Shown: one piece after another, positions 16,609 to 26,850 of the stretch
Numbering within the stretch: position 1 is the first letter of the stretch
Layout of the letters: the number at the start of each line of letters is the position of its first letter
DNA from: Gammaproteobacteria bacterium
Lineage (GTDB): Bacteria; Pseudomonadota; Gammaproteobacteria; Pseudomonadales; JAUIET01
NCBI GenBank assembly: GCA_030429735.1
Contig: JAUIET010000009.1
Coordinates: 62,001 to 126,000 of the forward strand
Reading direction: 5' to 3'
DNA: 64,000 nt
Position numbers and translations under genes: made by a program
The notes under the pieces: model-generated
The model's database searches: none
What the model was told of the DNA's origin: nothing
What the model saw: the letters and a program-made list of their open reading frames with translations, nothing else

Positions 16609-19485
16609 TTAGTCTTGGTAGTCGCTGATGGGCGGGCAACTGCACACCAAATTACGATCGCCATACACATTGTCAACGCGTCCCACTGGCGCAAAATACT
16701 TTCTCGAGCGCAGCGATTCTAAAGGATACGCAGCTTGTTCGCGAGTGTAAGGGTGTTGCCAGTGTGTGCTGAGTAAATGCTCGGCACTGTGTGGCGCGTT
16801 TCGAAGTACATTATCTGTTGCGTCTGCTTGCTCAGTTTCGATCGCTCTGATTTCGTCACGAATGTTGATCATGGCATCGCAGAAACGATCCAGTTCGTGC
16901 AATGATTCGCTCTCCGTTGGCTCTACCATCAGCGTGCCGGCCACCGGGAACGACATGGTGGGTGCGTGAAAACCATAGTCGATTAAACGCTTGGCCACGT
17001 CTTCCACATCAATGCCAGATTGCTCTTTCAACGGACGCAGGTCCAATATGCACTCATGCGCGACCAAGCCATGTTCGCCGACATAGAGAATTGGATAATC
17101 CGCTTGCAAGCGTTTGGCAATGTAGTTGGCGCTGAGCATCGCCACTTCGCTTGCCTGGCGGAGTCCACCAGCCCCCATCATGGTGATGTACATCCAGCTG
17201 ATCGGCAGTATGCCGGCGCTGCCCCAGGCCGCGGCAGACACAGGGCCTGAATCGGAATAATCGCTGCCTAAATCGGCATGACCTGGCAAATAGGGCGCCA
17301 GATGGGAACGCACAGCAACTGGTCCGACACCCGGGCCACCACCGCCGTGCGGTATGCAAAATGTTTTATGTAAATTGAGGTGCGACACATCGCCGCCGAA
17401 TTCGCCGGGATAACACAAACCAACCATGGCATTCAGGTTTGCGCCGTCTATGTACACCTGCCCGCCGTGTTGGTGCACTACCTCGCACACTTCACGTACG
17501 TGCGCCTCGAATACACCGTGCGTGGAGGGGTAGGTAATCATAATTGCAGCCAGGTGATTCGAATGCGCCTCGGCCTTTTGGTTTAAATCGTTAAGATCTA
17601 CGTTGCCTTGTTCGTCGCACTTTACAACCTGAATACTCATGCCGCACATTTGCGCTGACGCAGGGTTGGTCCCGTGTGCAGAGCCGGGTATGAGACACAC
17701 GGTACGCTGTGGTTCGCCACGGCTTTCATGGTAGGCCTTAATGGCGAGTAGGCCCGCGTATTCACCTTGCGAGCCAGCGTTGGGCTGCAAGGAGACAGCA
17801 TCGTATCCGGTAACAGCGCATAATTGCTGTTCCAGTTCACTGATCATTTTTCGGTAACCAAGGGTTTGTTCGCTGGGTGCAAATGGATGAATATTGGCGA
17901 ACTCGGGCCAGCTGATAGGAAACATTTCACTGCTGGCATTCAGCTTCATTGTGCACGAGCCCAAAGGAATCATCGCTCGGTCAAGCGCAATGTCCTTGTC
18001 CGCCAGGGCGCGTAAATAGCGCAGCATTTCAGTTTCGGTGTGGTACTGTTTGAACACCGGATGGGTGAGTATGTCGTCCTTGCGCAAATACTCGTCTGGA
18101 AGTGTGCTAGCCGTTTCCCTGGCAACTGATGCAAAACTCAGATCTTCGAGGCCAAACGCCTGCCATACAGACTCAACGTGTTCGGCATCACAGGTTTCGT
18201 CCAGGGAAATGCCAATTGTCTGCTTGTCGATATGGCGCAGGTTGATTCCGAGTTCAATAGCACGCTGGTGAATGATGGACGCATCTTCCTGACAACGCAC
18301 GCTGATCGTATCGAAAAAGTGATCGGTGCTGGTGCGGCTTGATGCTTTGTCAATGCCGGCAGCAAGCACTTGTGTCAGGTAATGCGTTCGTTGCGCTATG
18401 CGGCGCAGTCCGTCTGCGCCGTGATACACCGCGTAGCAGCTTGCCATAATGGCCAGCAACGCCTGCGCTGTGCATATATTGCTGGTGGCTTTTTCACGCC
18501 GTATGTGCTGCTCACGGGTTTGCAGTGCAAGCCGGTACGCCTTGTTCCCGTGCTGATCGACGGACACGCCGACAATGCGCCCCGGTAAGGAGCGTTTGTA
18601 TTGCTCGCTGCAGGCTATGTAGGCAGCGTGTGGGCCACCAAAACCAAGCGGTACGCCAAAGCGCTGGGTGTTGCCAACGGCTATATCAGCACCAAGCTCC
18701 GCGGGTGACTTTAGCAAAGCAAGACTCAATATATCGGCTGCCATCACAACAACCGCTTTTTGCGCATGCGCTGCCTGAATGCATTCCGCAAAATGTCTGA
18801 TGCCACCGTCTGCTCCGGGGTACTGCAGTAACACCCCAAAAAACGCCTGATCGAGGCTGTCTGTGTCTGGGTTGCCGATGACAAGCTCTATATCAAGGTG
18901 CTCAGCGCGAGTTTTTAAAACGGCAATGGTTTGTGGCAGACACTGATGGTCAATAAAAAACCGTGCACTTTTGCTTTTGCTGACACGCTTGGCCAGCGTC
19001 ATCGCTTCGGCAGCTGCTGTGGCTTCATCGAGCAATGAGGCGTTGGCAATGCCCATACCGGTGAGATCGCAAACCATGGTTTGAAAGTTGAGCAAAGCCT
19101 CAAGCCTGCCTTGCGAGATTTCAGGTTGATACGGTGTGTAAGAGGTGTACCACGCAGGGTTCTCCAGCACATTTCTTAAAATTACACCCGGTGTATGACA
19201 GTTGTAATACCCCTGACCAATCAGCGACCGCATCACTGTATTTTGTTCGGCATAGCCTTTGAGCTTGCGCAACGCCGCGGCTTCGGACAGCGCACCTGGC
19301 AGGTCCAGGGCCTGTTCACTCCGAATTGATGCTGGTACGACATGCGCGATGAGTTCACTCATAGACTCATAGCCAAGTGCCTTGAGCATGGTGGCCTGTT
19401 CCGCAGTGGAAGGGCCTATGTGACGGCTGGCAAACTCTTCGTCGAACGCGTTTAAAGCCGGTGATAAAGTCTCTGGGCTGTTCAT
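16609..19485 (-). CDS. gcvP: Glycine dehydrogenase (decarboxylating), P-protein
   Basis: A 958-residue single-chain P-protein, the usual size of the fused form (N-half [18 protein letters not shown]-half PLP lysine in [18 protein letters not shown]). It decarboxylates glycine with PLP and passes the aminomethyl group to lipoyl-GcvH. Start ATG 19485, 18 nt after the gcvT stop. GcvH is not encoded next to it, so the lipoyl carrier must come from elsewhere in the genome. Confidence 0.97.
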   Translation of the reverse strand: MNSPETLSPALNAFDEEFASRHIGPSTAEQATMLKALGYESMSELIAHVVPASIRSEQALDLPGALSEAAALRKLKGYAEQNTVMRSLIGQGYYNCHTPGVILRNVLENPAWYTSYTPYQPEISQGRLEALLNFQTMVCDLTGMGIANASLLDEATAAAEAMTLAKRVSKSKSARFFIDHQCLPQTIAVLKTRAEHLDIELVIGNPDTDSLDQAFFGVLLQYPGADGGIRHFAECIQAAHAQKAVVVMAADILSLALLKSPAELGADIAVGNTQRFGVPLGFGGPHAAYIACSEQYKRSLPGRIVGVSVDQHGNKAYRLALQTREQHIRREKATSNICTAQALLAIMASCYAVYHGADGLRRIAQRTHYLTQVLAAGIDKASSRTSTDHFFDTISVRCQEDASIIHQRAIELGINLRHIDKQTIGISLDETCDAEHVESVWQAFGLEDLSFASVARETASTLPDEYLRKDDILTHPVFKQYHTETEMLRYLRALADKDIALDRAMIPLGSCTMKLNASSEMFPISWPEFANIHPFAPSEQTLGYRKMISELEQQLCAVTGYDAVSLQPNAGSQGEYAGLLAIKAYHESRGEPQRTVCLIPGSAHGTNPASAQMCGMSIQVVKCDEQGNVDLNDLNQKAEAHSNHLAAIMITYPSTHGVFEAHVREVCEVVHQHGGQVYIDGANLNAMVGLCYPGEFGGDVSHLNLHKTFCIPHGGGGPGVGPVAVRSHLAPYLPGHADLGSDYSDSGPVSAAAWGSAGILPISWMYITMMGAGGLRQASEVAMLSANYIAKRLQADYPILYVGEHGLVAHECILDLRPLKEQSGIDVEDVAKRLIDYGFHAPTMSFPVAGTLMVEPTESESLHELDRFCDAMINIRDEIRAIETEQADATDNVLRNAPHSAEHLLSTHWQHPYTREQAAYPLESLRSRKYFAPVGRVDNVYGDRNLVCSCPPISDYQD

Positions 19486-19503
19486 GGGTGTCCCTGCTCA
19501 GTG

Positions 19504-20643
19504 TTAGGTTCGATGATACTGGTGCGGAGAAAACGGCAATGCGGCCACTTCAACCGGTATTCGTTTATTGCGTACTTCTGCAAACAGTTTCGTGCCCGGT
19601 GCTTTCTGCGTGGAATGCACGTACCCCATTGCAACCGGTTGATTCACGCTAGGGCCAAAGCCGCCGCTGGTGATAACACCACATGGTTCATCATTTGCAG
19701 TAAACAGTGCTGCGCCTTCGCGAACAGGCGTCCGGCCGTTGACCCGTAAACCCACTCTTTTTCGCGCCGTGCCATCCGCTATCTGCGGCAAAATGATGTT
19801 TGAACCGGGAAATCCGCCTTCCTTTTCGCCACCGAACCGGCGACTCTTGCTGATTGACCAGGTCAACCCCGCCTCAACAGGGCTGGTGTTTTCGTTCAGG
19901 TCGTGGCCGTACAAACACAGGCCGGCTTCCAGTCGCAGAGAATCGCGCGCACCCAGCCCGATCGCTTCAACGGCATCATGGCTTAGCAGGCGCCTGGCCA
20001 AGGCGTCAGCCGCCTCGTTAGCGATCGATATCTCAAAACCGTCTTCGCCAGTGTAACCCGACCTCGTGATGAAACAATCGTGCTGGCCAATTCTGGCCCA
20101 ACAACCGTGCATAAAAGACAGTTCGCTAACATCGGGCGCCAGTGTCGAAAGTACGCCGACGGCCAACGGTCCTTGCAGTGCCAGCAGAGCATGGCTGCTG
20201 AGTTCCACCAGCTCGCAGTCAGCAGCCGCGTGGTGCTGAACATGCGCGAAGTCACGCTGCTTGCACGCGGCGTTCACTACCAGAAAAAAACTGTCGTCTG
20301 ACCAACGGCAAACGATCAAATCATCGTCAATGCCGCCTTGCGGGTTGGTGAATTGGGTGTAGGTTTGCTGGCCAATCGCCAATGCGTCTGCATCAATCGG
20401 CAGCAGTTGTTCCAACAGCTGCACAGATGACGCACCACGCAGCACAAATTGCCCCATATGAGATACGTCGAACAGCCCGGCAGACGCGCGTGTATGGCGG
20501 TGCTCTTGCATGATACCGGCTGCGAATTGCACCGGCATGGCGTAGCCGGCAAAAGGCACTATTTTCGCGCCAAGCTCCACATGCAGATCGTACAGAGGGG
20601 TGTGCAGCTGATCAGAGCCGCCAGGGTGTTCGTGGTCAGACAT
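19504..20643 (-). CDS. gcvT: Aminomethyltransferase, T-protein of the glycine cleavage system
   Basis: A 379-residue T-protein: TPLYDLHVELGAKIVPFAGYAMPVQF, GLFDVSHMGQ, the folate-domain ITRSGYTGEDGFEI, and GLGARDSLRLEAGLCLYGHDL. It transfers the methylene group to tetrahydrofolate, releasing ammonia. Start ATG 20643 (MSDHEHPGG); an upstream TTG is possible. It leads the gcvT-gcvP-avtA unit and is divergent from a LysR gene with only about 115 bp between, too short for a tandem glycine riboswitch, and no riboswitch-like fold is seen. Confidence 0.95.
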   Translation of the reverse strand: MSDHEHPGGSDQLHTPLYDLHVELGAKIVPFAGYAMPVQFAAGIMQEHRHTRASAGLFDVSHMGQFVLRGASSVQLLEQLLPIDADALAIGQQTYTQFTNPQGGIDDDLIVCRWSDDSFFLVVNAACKQRDFAHVQHHAAADCELVELSSHALLALQGPLAVGVLSTLAPDVSELSFMHGCWARIGQHDCFITRSGYTGEDGFEISIANEAADALARRLLSHDAVEAIGLGARDSLRLEAGLCLYGHDLNENTSPVEAGLTWSISKSRRFGGEKEGGFPGSNIILPQIADGTARKRVGLRVNGRTPVREGAALFTANDEPCGVITSGGFGPSVNQPVAMGYVHSTQKAPGTKLFAEVRNKRIPVEVAALPFSPHQYHRT

Positions 20644-20715
20644 GAGCAATACACCGAGTTGAAAGCAGAACTATACTCTCAGTCCATTGATTTGATAAAT
20701 TTATAGTTTCAATGA

Positions 20716-20732
20716 AAGTATTTATAATACTT
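20716..20732. promoter_or_regulatory. Perfect inverted repeat between gcvT and lysR, possible operator
   Basis: AAGTATT-TAT-AATACTT: two perfect 7-bp arms with a 3-bp spacer, in the AT-rich divergent gap. The size and dyad symmetry suit a LysR-type site, and the centre contains TATAAT. Likely target is the adjacent LysR protein acting on itself and/or gcvT; this is inferred. Confidence 0.45.
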
Positions 20733-20757
20733 ATGATATCTATTGACCGGAGGTGAT

Positions 20758-21618
20758 GTGATTTCAGCAAACTTACCTATGGACGCCGTAAGATCGTTTG
20801 TTCAGGTCGCTGAAACAGGCAGCGTAACGGTCGCTGGCGAGCGGCTCGGACGTTCACAACCCGCCATCAGTCTGCAACTGAAGAAACTGGAAGCGCTGCT
20901 GGATCGAAGTCTGTTCGTGCGCGACAACAAGCAACTTCGGCTTAACGAAGACGGCCGCACGTTTCTCGATTACGCGCTGCGCTTACTGGCGCTGAATGAC
21001 GAGGTGGTTGGGCATTTTTTGTCGCCGCGAATAGGTGGCACAGTACGTTTCGGTATTCCCAGTGAATACGCCAGCTCGATTCTGCCACGCGTTATTGGTC
21101 GTTTTCGGCGTGTGTATCCGGACGTAACACTGGAAGTCACTTCAGACCTGAGTCAAAACCTGTTGCGCGGCTACCGGCAACAGGAATTCGACATTATTCT
21201 TGCCTTGCACGATGAACCAGGGTCGGGGCGCACGCCACGCTCAGCGCATATATACGACGATGAGCTGGTGTGGGTGGGTTACTCCGATGTGCTCGATGAG
21301 CAAGCAGCAATTCCGATGGTGCTCGCACCGAAAGGCTGTATTTACCGCAAGCGCATTGCACAGAAGCTCGATCATCGCCGCTACAGCTGGAATATTGTGT
21401 ACACCAATCCGGATGTCAGTGGAATCAAAACTGCAATAGAAGAGCGTATTGGTATTACCGCCTTGGCGAGAAGCACGGTACCACCTGGTTTGCCCATTCT
21501 TACTAACGTTGGGTTGCCCGCGCTTGGGCGAATAAGTGTCAGTATTCTGTACAAACGTAATGACCGTAACCCGGCACTGATACGGCTGGAGGAAGAAGTT
21601 CGGGGGAGTCTGGAATAA
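20758..21618 (+). CDS. LysR-family transcriptional regulator, divergent from gcvTP
   Basis: A 286-residue LTTR. The winged HTH is MDAVRSFVQVAETGSVTVAGERLGRSQPAISLQLKKLEALL (about residues 8-48), followed by the linker helix and the periplasmic-binding-fold effector domain (GTVRFGIPSEYASSILP onward). The start is GTG 20758 with a strong GGAGGTGA just before it; ATG 20779 is an alternative. The HTH and N-terminal effector region resemble the LrhA/DgdR branch more than GcvA. Position suggests control of gcvT-gcvP-avtA, unproven. Confidence 0.85.
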   Translation: MISANLPMDAVRSFVQVAETGSVTVAGERLGRSQPAISLQLKKLEALLDRSLFVRDNKQLRLNEDGRTFLDYALRLLALNDEVVGHFLSPRIGGTVRFGIPSEYASSILPRVIGRFRRVYPDVTLEVTSDLSQNLLRGYRQQEFDIILALHDEPGSGRTPRSAHIYDDELVWVGYSDVLDEQAAIPMVLAPKGCIYRKRIAQKLDHRRYSWNIVYTNPDVSGIKTAIEERIGITALARSTVPPGLPILTNVGLPALGRISVSILYKRNDRNPALIRLEEEVRGSLE

Positions 21619-21630
21619 GACGCTTTGGAT

Positions 21631-21658
21631 AAAAAAAGCCCGTCGTTAAACGACGGGC
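21631..21658 (-). terminator. Rho-independent terminator of amt
   Basis: On the minus strand a 9-bp perfect stem (GCCCGTCGT/ACGACGGGC, 3-nt loop) is followed by seven T. It lies 33 nt past the amt stop and also close to the end of the convergent LysR gene. Confidence 0.9.
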
Positions 21659-21691
21659 GAGGTCAGAGAAGGTTTGTATTGAGCGGGGTGT

Positions 21692-22951
21692 TCAGACAAA
21701 TTCGGGATACGCCTCGATACCGCATTCAGTAAGGTCTACGCCGGAGTATTCTTCTTCTTCGCTGACCCGAATACCCATAATGACTTTGATAATCGTCCAG
21801 ACAACCAGGCTGGCGCCGAACACCCAGGCAAATATGGTTGCAGCACCGATCAACTGACCAGTGAAGCTGACGTCGGCATTGGTGAGGGGCACGGCGAGCA
21901 AACCCCACAGGCCCACAGTACCGTGGACTGAGATTGCACCAACCGGGTCATCTATTCGGATCTTGTCGAACATCAGGATTGAGAACACAACCAGCACACC
22001 GCCAACGGCACCGATTAAGGTTGCGGCCAACGCGGAGGGCGTAGAAGGTTCTGCCGTAATGGCGACCAGCCCGGCCAGCGCGCCGTTCAGTGCCATAGTC
22101 AGATCGGCTTTACCAAACATAAAGCGTGCCACCAGTAAGGCCGCTACCAGACCACCAGCTGCGGCTGTGTTGGTGTTCAGAAACACCATGGCTACCGAGT
22201 TTGCGTTGGAAATGTCGCCCAGTTTCAGTACTGAGCCTCCGTTAAAGCCAAACCAGCCCATCCAGAGTACGAACATACCCAATGTGGCCAGCGGCATATT
22301 CGCACCAGGTATTGGGTTTACTTCGCCATTGGCGCCGTATTTACCTTTGCGAGCACCAAGTAAAATCACACCGGCCAATGCAGCGGCGGCTCCAGCCATG
22401 TGCACAATGCCTGATCCGGCAAAGTCTGAGAAACCAAGATCGCCCAGGTTGTAAATGCCGAACACGTCGTTGCCACCCCAGGTCCAACTGCCTTCGAGCG
22501 GGTAGATGACGCCCGTCATGAATACCGCGAACAACAGAAACGCCCAGAGTTTCATACGTTCTGCCACCGCACCAGACACAATAGACATTGCCGTTGCAAC
22601 GAAGACCACCTGAAAGAAAAAGTCAGAGGCGCTGGAGTACACAGCGTCGCCATCGAAGCCATTTTCGGCCGACGCCGCCAGGGCATCATCAACCAGTGAA
22701 TCACCGCCCGCGATACCGCTTAGAAAAATGTCGCCGCCATACATAATTGCGTAACCGCAGATCATATACATCAGGCATGAGACCGCGAACAAGGCCACGT
22801 TCTTGGTTAGAATTTCAGTCGTGTTCTTGGTGCGGACCAACCCGGCTTCCAACATGGCAAAGCCTGCGGCCATCCACATAACCAGGGCCCCGCATATAAG
22901 AAAGTAGAAGGTGTCCATTGCGTACTGCAATTCGTAAATGTGGTTTTCCAT
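21692..22951 (-). CDS. amt: Ammonium transporter (Amt/MEP/Rh family)
   Basis: A 419-residue integral membrane protein with about 11 segments. Family motifs: MWMAAGFAMLEAGLVRTKNT, GSWTWGG, SGIVHMAGAAAALAG (first pore His) and ISVHGTVGLWGLLAVPL (second pore His). It conducts ammonium into the cell. ATG 22951 is preceded by GGAG at 7 nt; a TTG further upstream is unlikely. Unlike the usual glnK-amtB order, no PII gene is adjacent, but a sigma-54 promoter lies upstream and a strong terminator downstream, so the gene looks monocistronic and nitrogen-regulated. Confidence 0.95.
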   Translation of the reverse strand: MENHIYELQYAMDTFYFLICGALVMWMAAGFAMLEAGLVRTKNTTEILTKNVALFAVSCLMYMICGYAIMYGGDIFLSGIAGGDSLVDDALAASAENGFDGDAVYSSASDFFFQVVFVATAMSIVSGAVAERMKLWAFLLFAVFMTGVIYPLEGSWTWGGNDVFGIYNLGDLGFSDFAGSGIVHMAGAAAALAGVILLGARKGKYGANGEVNPIPGANMPLATLGMFVLWMGWFGFNGGSVLKLGDISNANSVAMVFLNTNTAAAGGLVAALLVARFMFGKADLTMALNGALAGLVAITAEPSTPSALAATLIGAVGGVLVVFSILMFDKIRIDDPVGAISVHGTVGLWGLLAVPLTNADVSFTGQLIGAATIFAWVFGASLVVWTIIKVIMGIRVSEEEEYSGVDLTECGIEAYPEFV

Positions 22952-22997
22952 GCAATTCTCCAAAACCGGCTAGCTGTGATAGATGTTGACCGGTTGG

Positions 22998-23014
22998 TAG
23001 CAGCTTCTGTGCCA
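22998..23014 (-). promoter_or_regulatory. Sigma-54 (RpoN) promoter of amt
   Basis: Minus strand TGGCACAGAAGCTGCTA: the -24 GG and -12 GC dinucleotides have the exact 10-bp spacing, and the flanks match TGGCAC-N5-TTGC well. It lies 46 nt upstream of the amt ATG. NtrC-dependent activation is expected from known amtB control; a convincing NtrC pair was not identified by eye in the 230 bp upstream. Confidence 0.8.
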
Positions 23015-23244
23015 AAAATGAAAATGCCTGTTGGAACGAGGGCTTAGCTATGTTTAGTGGCGTGAGTTCGAGTATTGCGCAGGGGCACTTGCACGGGCAA
23101 TGCGCCAAAATAGGGAAGTGCTCGCACCAAAACTACCCGGCGGTGCGCGCCCCTCATACATTGACTGGCTCTATTCACAAACAATATCGCCCGTCTAAAT
23201 TGACAGACTGATCTGCGCTCCGTAAAATCCGACGCCTTCAATAT

Positions 23245-23320
23245 GGGGCCTTAGCTCAGCTGGGAGAGCGCAACACTGGCAGTGTTGAGGTCAGCGGTTC
23301 GATCCCGCTAGGCTCCACCA
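23245..23320 (+). tRNA. tRNA-Ala (anticodon GGC)
   Basis: A 76-nt cloverleaf: acceptor stem GGGGCCT/AGGCTCC (one G-T pair), D-arm TAGCTCAGCTGGGAGAGC, anticodon stem CAACA/TGTTG with loop CTGGCAG (anticodon GGC), T-arm GCGGTTCGATCCCGC, and an encoded 3' CCA. Reads GCC/GCT alanine codons. No integrase or direct repeat of its 3' end is visible nearby. Confidence 0.97.
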
Positions 23321-23394
23321 TATTCTTCTTTAGTTTTCGTGCAGGGCAATTTAGAGCGAGCCTTGAGCTTGTGCTTTCAGATTAGCACCGTTCG

Positions 23395-25065
23395 CTACGC
23401 CACTTTAATGTCCTGCGGCAGCGTGAACCATTGGAGATGCGAGAAAGTTGGCGACAGGCTCACTTCATACAGTGCATTGTCTGCGTGTGTTCTGCGAAGC
23501 TCCTTCTCGGCATCTTCCAGAAGTAGTTGGTAGTCTGGACTACCCACCTGTTGCTGAGCCTCAAATACACCATCAATTGAAAACTGCGCCAGGCTGGAGG
23601 GCAGGGGTTGCTGTTGAGACTGATATCGCCAGATTGCGGTGGCTTCATCAAACTCATAATAGGGCAATAGGCGTTCGCCGTATTCGGCGACCAGATTAAT
23701 GGCGTTCAAGATATAGTTGAAACAATCTTCATCGATGAAGTAGTTAAAATTAAGCCGAACCCAACCCGGCCGCACTATCATTTGCCCCTGAGCCACGGCC
23801 TGCTCTATTTGCCTGCTGGTTTCAAGATTTATTCCCAATAGCTCATGACCATAGGGGCCGGCACAGGAGCAGCCGCCACGCGCTTGTATACCGAACAGGT
23901 CATTCAATAAGGCAACCACAAAGCCATAGTGCAGGTATTTTCCTTTACTTGTAATCTGCATTGAAACGATGGACAAACGGTCTTTATCTGCGCAACCGAG
24001 AATTTCAATATTCGGGTTTTTCTGCCAATTGGCTATCGCTCTTTTTACAAAACCGTGCTCCAGAGCTTCAATATTATTAGTGCCGACATCTTGCTGAACC
24101 TTAAATACCAGGCCCGCGCGAATGGATTCCACTATGGCGGGTGTGCCGCCTTCCTCGCGTCGTTCGCCGTCGGTAATGTAACGATGGTCATCCGGTGTAA
24201 CGAACGACACCGTGCCGCCGCCAGGTACGCTGGGCACAGTGTTTTGAAGCAAATGCTTCTTAACAACGAGTACACCGGGTGTGCCAGGGCCACCAATGAA
24301 TTTATGCGGAGAAATAAACACCGCGTCTTTGTAACTGTGTGGCGATGCCTGCATTCCGGTCATAGCAATGGCCGTATAGGGGGCGGCGGCTGCATAGTCC
24401 CAGAACGACAGTGCGTTGTACTCGTGCAACAACTGGCTGATTCCAACCGTGTCAGATTTTAGTCCGGTCACATTAGATGCCGCCGAGAAGCTGCCAATTT
24501 TGAGCGCTCTGTTTGCATACCGCTTCAGCTGCGCTTCCAACGCAGCGATATTGATTTGCCCGCACGATGTGAGTGGTATGCACACAAGGTCGGCAATTGA
24601 TTCACGCCATGGCAATTCGTTAGAGTGATGCTCGTATGGGCCAATGAATACAACCGGACGCTCATCCATGGGTATGTGTTGCTCCAGCTGGTAGCGCTCA
24701 CTCAAATCAGCTGGCAATCTAAGGTTTAGAATATCGATCAGTTTGTGAATGGCGGCCGTAGCACCCGAGCCGCAGAATATAACCAGGTCGTCTTCTGAGC
24801 CTTTGACCGCCTGACGAATGATGTTGCGGGCCTCTTCGCGCAAGCGGCTGGTTTGGCGGCCAGTAAACGATGACTCCGTGTGGGTGTTGGCGTACCAGGG
24901 TAATACGTGGTTATGGATAAACGCCTCAACACTGCGCAGCGCTCGGCCAGAGGCTGTGTAGTCCGCATAGATCAGTGGCTTCTCACCAAATGGGGTTGTA
25001 ATACCGACGTTGTCGCCAATCACGTCCTGGCGAATGCGTGCCAGAGTGTTTTCAAGCGTAGTCAT
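23395..25065 (-). CDS. Class V aminotransferase/cysteine desulfurase-fold PLP enzyme
   Basis: A 556-residue fold-type I PLP protein: IYADYTASGRALRSVEAFI at the N-terminus, IFCGSGATAAIHKLIDIL for cofactor binding, the PLP lysine in DAVFISPHKFIGGPGTPGVLV, and ARGGCSCAGPYGHELLGI with a Cys in the position of the desulfurase loop. It is about 150 residues longer than SufS, with an extra C-terminal region. The reaction cannot be fixed: desulfurase, lyase or aminotransferase. It is divergent from the Lrp-type regulator, a common arrangement for an amino-acid catabolic enzyme and its regulator. Start ATG 25065. Confidence 0.8.
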   Translation of the reverse strand: MTTLENTLARIRQDVIGDNVGITTPFGEKPLIYADYTASGRALRSVEAFIHNHVLPWYANTHTESSFTGRQTSRLREEARNIIRQAVKGSEDDLVIFCGSGATAAIHKLIDILNLRLPADLSERYQLEQHIPMDERPVVFIGPYEHHSNELPWRESIADLVCIPLTSCGQINIAALEAQLKRYANRALKIGSFSAASNVTGLKSDTVGISQLLHEYNALSFWDYAAAAPYTAIAMTGMQASPHSYKDAVFISPHKFIGGPGTPGVLVVKKHLLQNTVPSVPGGGTVSFVTPDDHRYITDGERREEGGTPAIVESIRAGLVFKVQQDVGTNNIEALEHGFVKRAIANWQKNPNIEILGCADKDRLSIVSMQITSKGKYLHYGFVVALLNDLFGIQARGGCSCAGPYGHELLGINLETSRQIEQAVAQGQMIVRPGWVRLNFNYFIDEDCFNYILNAINLVAEYGERLLPYYEFDEATAIWRYQSQQQPLPSSLAQFSIDGVFEAQQQVGSPDYQLLLEDAEKELRRTHADNALYEVSLSPTFSHLQWFTLPQDIKVA

Positions 25066-25218
25066 TAGGTTTCCAGGTGAGTCAGCTCAGTGTGCATAGT
25101 GTAGTTGCGAACACCCGGAATATTGTTGCTAAATGAGTTGTTCGGTAACTTAAATTCGGTATTATGTTCCGGTTATTAGCGTATAATTAGTAAAATATTC
25201 CAAAAAAAGGATTGTGGT

Positions 25219-25674
25219 ATGGATAAGTTCGACAAGTCGATTCTTGAACTTATGCAGCGCGATGTATCGATGTCGGTGGCAGACATCGCCGAGCGCATCG
25301 GTTTGTCAAAAACTGCCTGCTGGCGACGCATTCAGCAGCTTGAGAAGGATGGCGTCATTGTCGCGCGCGTAGCACTTCTGGACCCTGAGAAACTGGACTT
25401 ACCGCTAACGGCATTTATCTCCATTCGCACCAATAAGCACAACGCCAACTGGTACAAAAAATTGTGTGACGTGCTGGACGGTATTCCACAAGTCATGGAG
25501 GTATACCGCATGAGCGGTGATCTTGATTACTTAATCAAAGCTGTGGTTAGCGATATGAAAGGCTACGACCGTTTATACCAACGGCTGATCAAAGCAGATT
25601 TGTTTGATGTTAGCAGCAGCTTCGTGATGGAAACGGTTAAGCATCAGACGCAGCTGCCGCTGAGTGAGGTTTAG
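25219..25674 (+). CDS. Lrp/AsnC-family transcriptional regulator
   Basis: A 151-residue Lrp-like protein: N-terminal HTH (SVADIAERIGLSKTACWRRIQQLEKDG, residues 17-43) and C-terminal RAM domain (VMEVYRMSGDLDYLIKAVV). Start ATG 25219; AAGGATTG is upstream and TATAAT at 25182-25187 is a good -10 without a clear -35. Expected to sense an amino acid and control the divergent PLP-enzyme gene. A decayed copy of its C-terminal part is found at about 27.95 kb. Confidence 0.92.
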   Translation: MDKFDKSILELMQRDVSMSVADIAERIGLSKTACWRRIQQLEKDGVIVARVALLDPEKLDLPLTAFISIRTNKHNANWYKKLCDVLDGIPQVMEVYRMSGDLDYLIKAVVSDMKGYDRLYQRLIKADLFDVSSSFVMETVKHQTQLPLSEV

Positions 25675-25701
25675 TTTGACGATAAGCGTTCAATCTAAAC
25701 C
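25668..25701. other. Inverted repeat overlapping the lrp stop codon
   Basis: GGTTTAG...CTAAACC with an inner TTGA/TCAA pair. It lies between the lrp and acr3 3' ends and may act as a weak bidirectional terminator, though there is no long T-run. Confidence 0.35.
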
Positions 25702-25783
25702 AAACAAAGCTGGGGGGCCCAACCTGTTGGCCGGTGAGGTTGACGGGTTTGACGTTAGTGAGCCTGAGGTGGCTTGTTTCGTA

Positions 25784-26812
25784 TCACGCAGCATCACCTT
25801 CAAACCAATGCCCAGTGCGGTTCACCATCGCAACGAGTGACAACATTACCGGAACTTCTACAAGAACGCCTACAACGGTGGCCAATGCAGCGCCTGAATT
25901 CAAACCAAAGAGCGATATCGCAACAGCGACAGCTAGCTCAAAGAAGTTTGATGTACCAATCAGGCAAGCTGGAGCGGCAATGTTGTGTGGCAACTTCATG
26001 GCCTTTGCGGCCCCATAGGCAATTGCAAAGATACCGTACGTTTGGATCAGTAACGGTATCGCGATCAGGGCAATCACCAGTGGCTGATTGATAATCTTCT
26101 CGGCTTGAAACCCGAAAAGCAGCATCACAGTGGCCAGTAAGCCGATCACTGACCATGGTTTCAGCGCTCCCACAAATGCATCAACCTGACCGGTGTCTCC
26201 ATTGCTCTCAAGTCGGTGTCGGGTTAGTGCACCAGCAATCAGTGGTAGCAACACATACAAGGCCACCGAAATCAGTAGTGTCTCCCAGGGAACGGCAATG
26301 TCCGTTACGCCTAAAAGAACAGCAGCAATCGGGGCGAACGCAAATATCATAATGATGTCGTTGACCGAAACCTGCACCAGCGTGTAGTTCGGATCCCCAT
26401 TGGTCAGTTGGCTCCACACGAACACCATGGCTGTGCACGGAGCGACGCCGAGCAAAATCATCCCCGCGATGTACTCAGTTGCAGATTGAGGGTCTACCCA
26501 GCCTGCAAAGAGCACCTTGAAAAAAAGCCAGCCTAATGCCGCCATGGTGAACGGCTTGATCAGCCAATTCACAACAAGGGTCAGAAACAGTCCCTTTGGC
26601 TTCTTGCCAACATCTTTGACGGCTCTGAAGTCGATTTGCACCATCATAGGGTAGATCATCACCCAAATAAGAATGGCGACCACCAAATTGACATGCGCAT
26701 ATTCAAACCGCGCAACGGCCTGAAATACGCTCGGCATCACATTGCCCAACACCACTCCAGCTACAATGCACAGGCCAACCCAAACCGATAGGTAGCGTTC
26801 AAACAACCCCAT
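25784..26812 (-). CDS. acr3: Arsenite efflux transporter Acr3
   Basis: A 342-residue ten-segment membrane protein of the BASS/ACR3 family: [31 protein letters not shown], and [35 protein letters not shown], which holds the conserved Cys needed for arsenite transport. It expels As(III) (and possibly Sb(III)) using the proton-motive force. Start ATG 26812 with GAGAGGAAAATC upstream. No arsR, arsC or arsH is adjacent; instead a repeat fragment lies 39 bp upstream, so local regulation is unclear. Confidence 0.88.
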   Translation of the reverse strand: MGLFERYLSVWVGLCIVAGVVLGNVMPSVFQAVARFEYAHVNLVVAILIWVMIYPMMVQIDFRAVKDVGKKPKGLFLTLVVNWLIKPFTMAALGWLFFKVLFAGWVDPQSATEYIAGMILLGVAPCTAMVFVWSQLTNGDPNYTLVQVSVNDIIMIFAFAPIAAVLLGVTDIAVPWETLLISVALYVLLPLIAGALTRHRLESNGDTGQVDAFVGALKPWSVIGLLATVMLLFGFQAEKIINQPLVIALIAIPLLIQTYGIFAIAYGAAKAMKLPHNIAAPACLIGTSNFFELAVAVAISLFGLNSGAALATVVGVLVEVPVMLSLVAMVNRTGHWFEGDAA

Positions 26813-26850
26813 GATTTTCCTCTCCGATACGCTTTAGTAAGTCGGCCAGT

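Noticed and set aside
20644-20757. Possible glycine riboswitch upstream of gcvT
   Set aside because: The gap is about 115 bp, AT-rich, and shows a LysR-type dyad rather than aptamer helices.
23245-23395. tRNA-Ala as integration site of a genomic island
   Set aside because: No integrase and no repeated 3' tRNA segment were seen, and the flanking genes are ordinary chromosomal genes.
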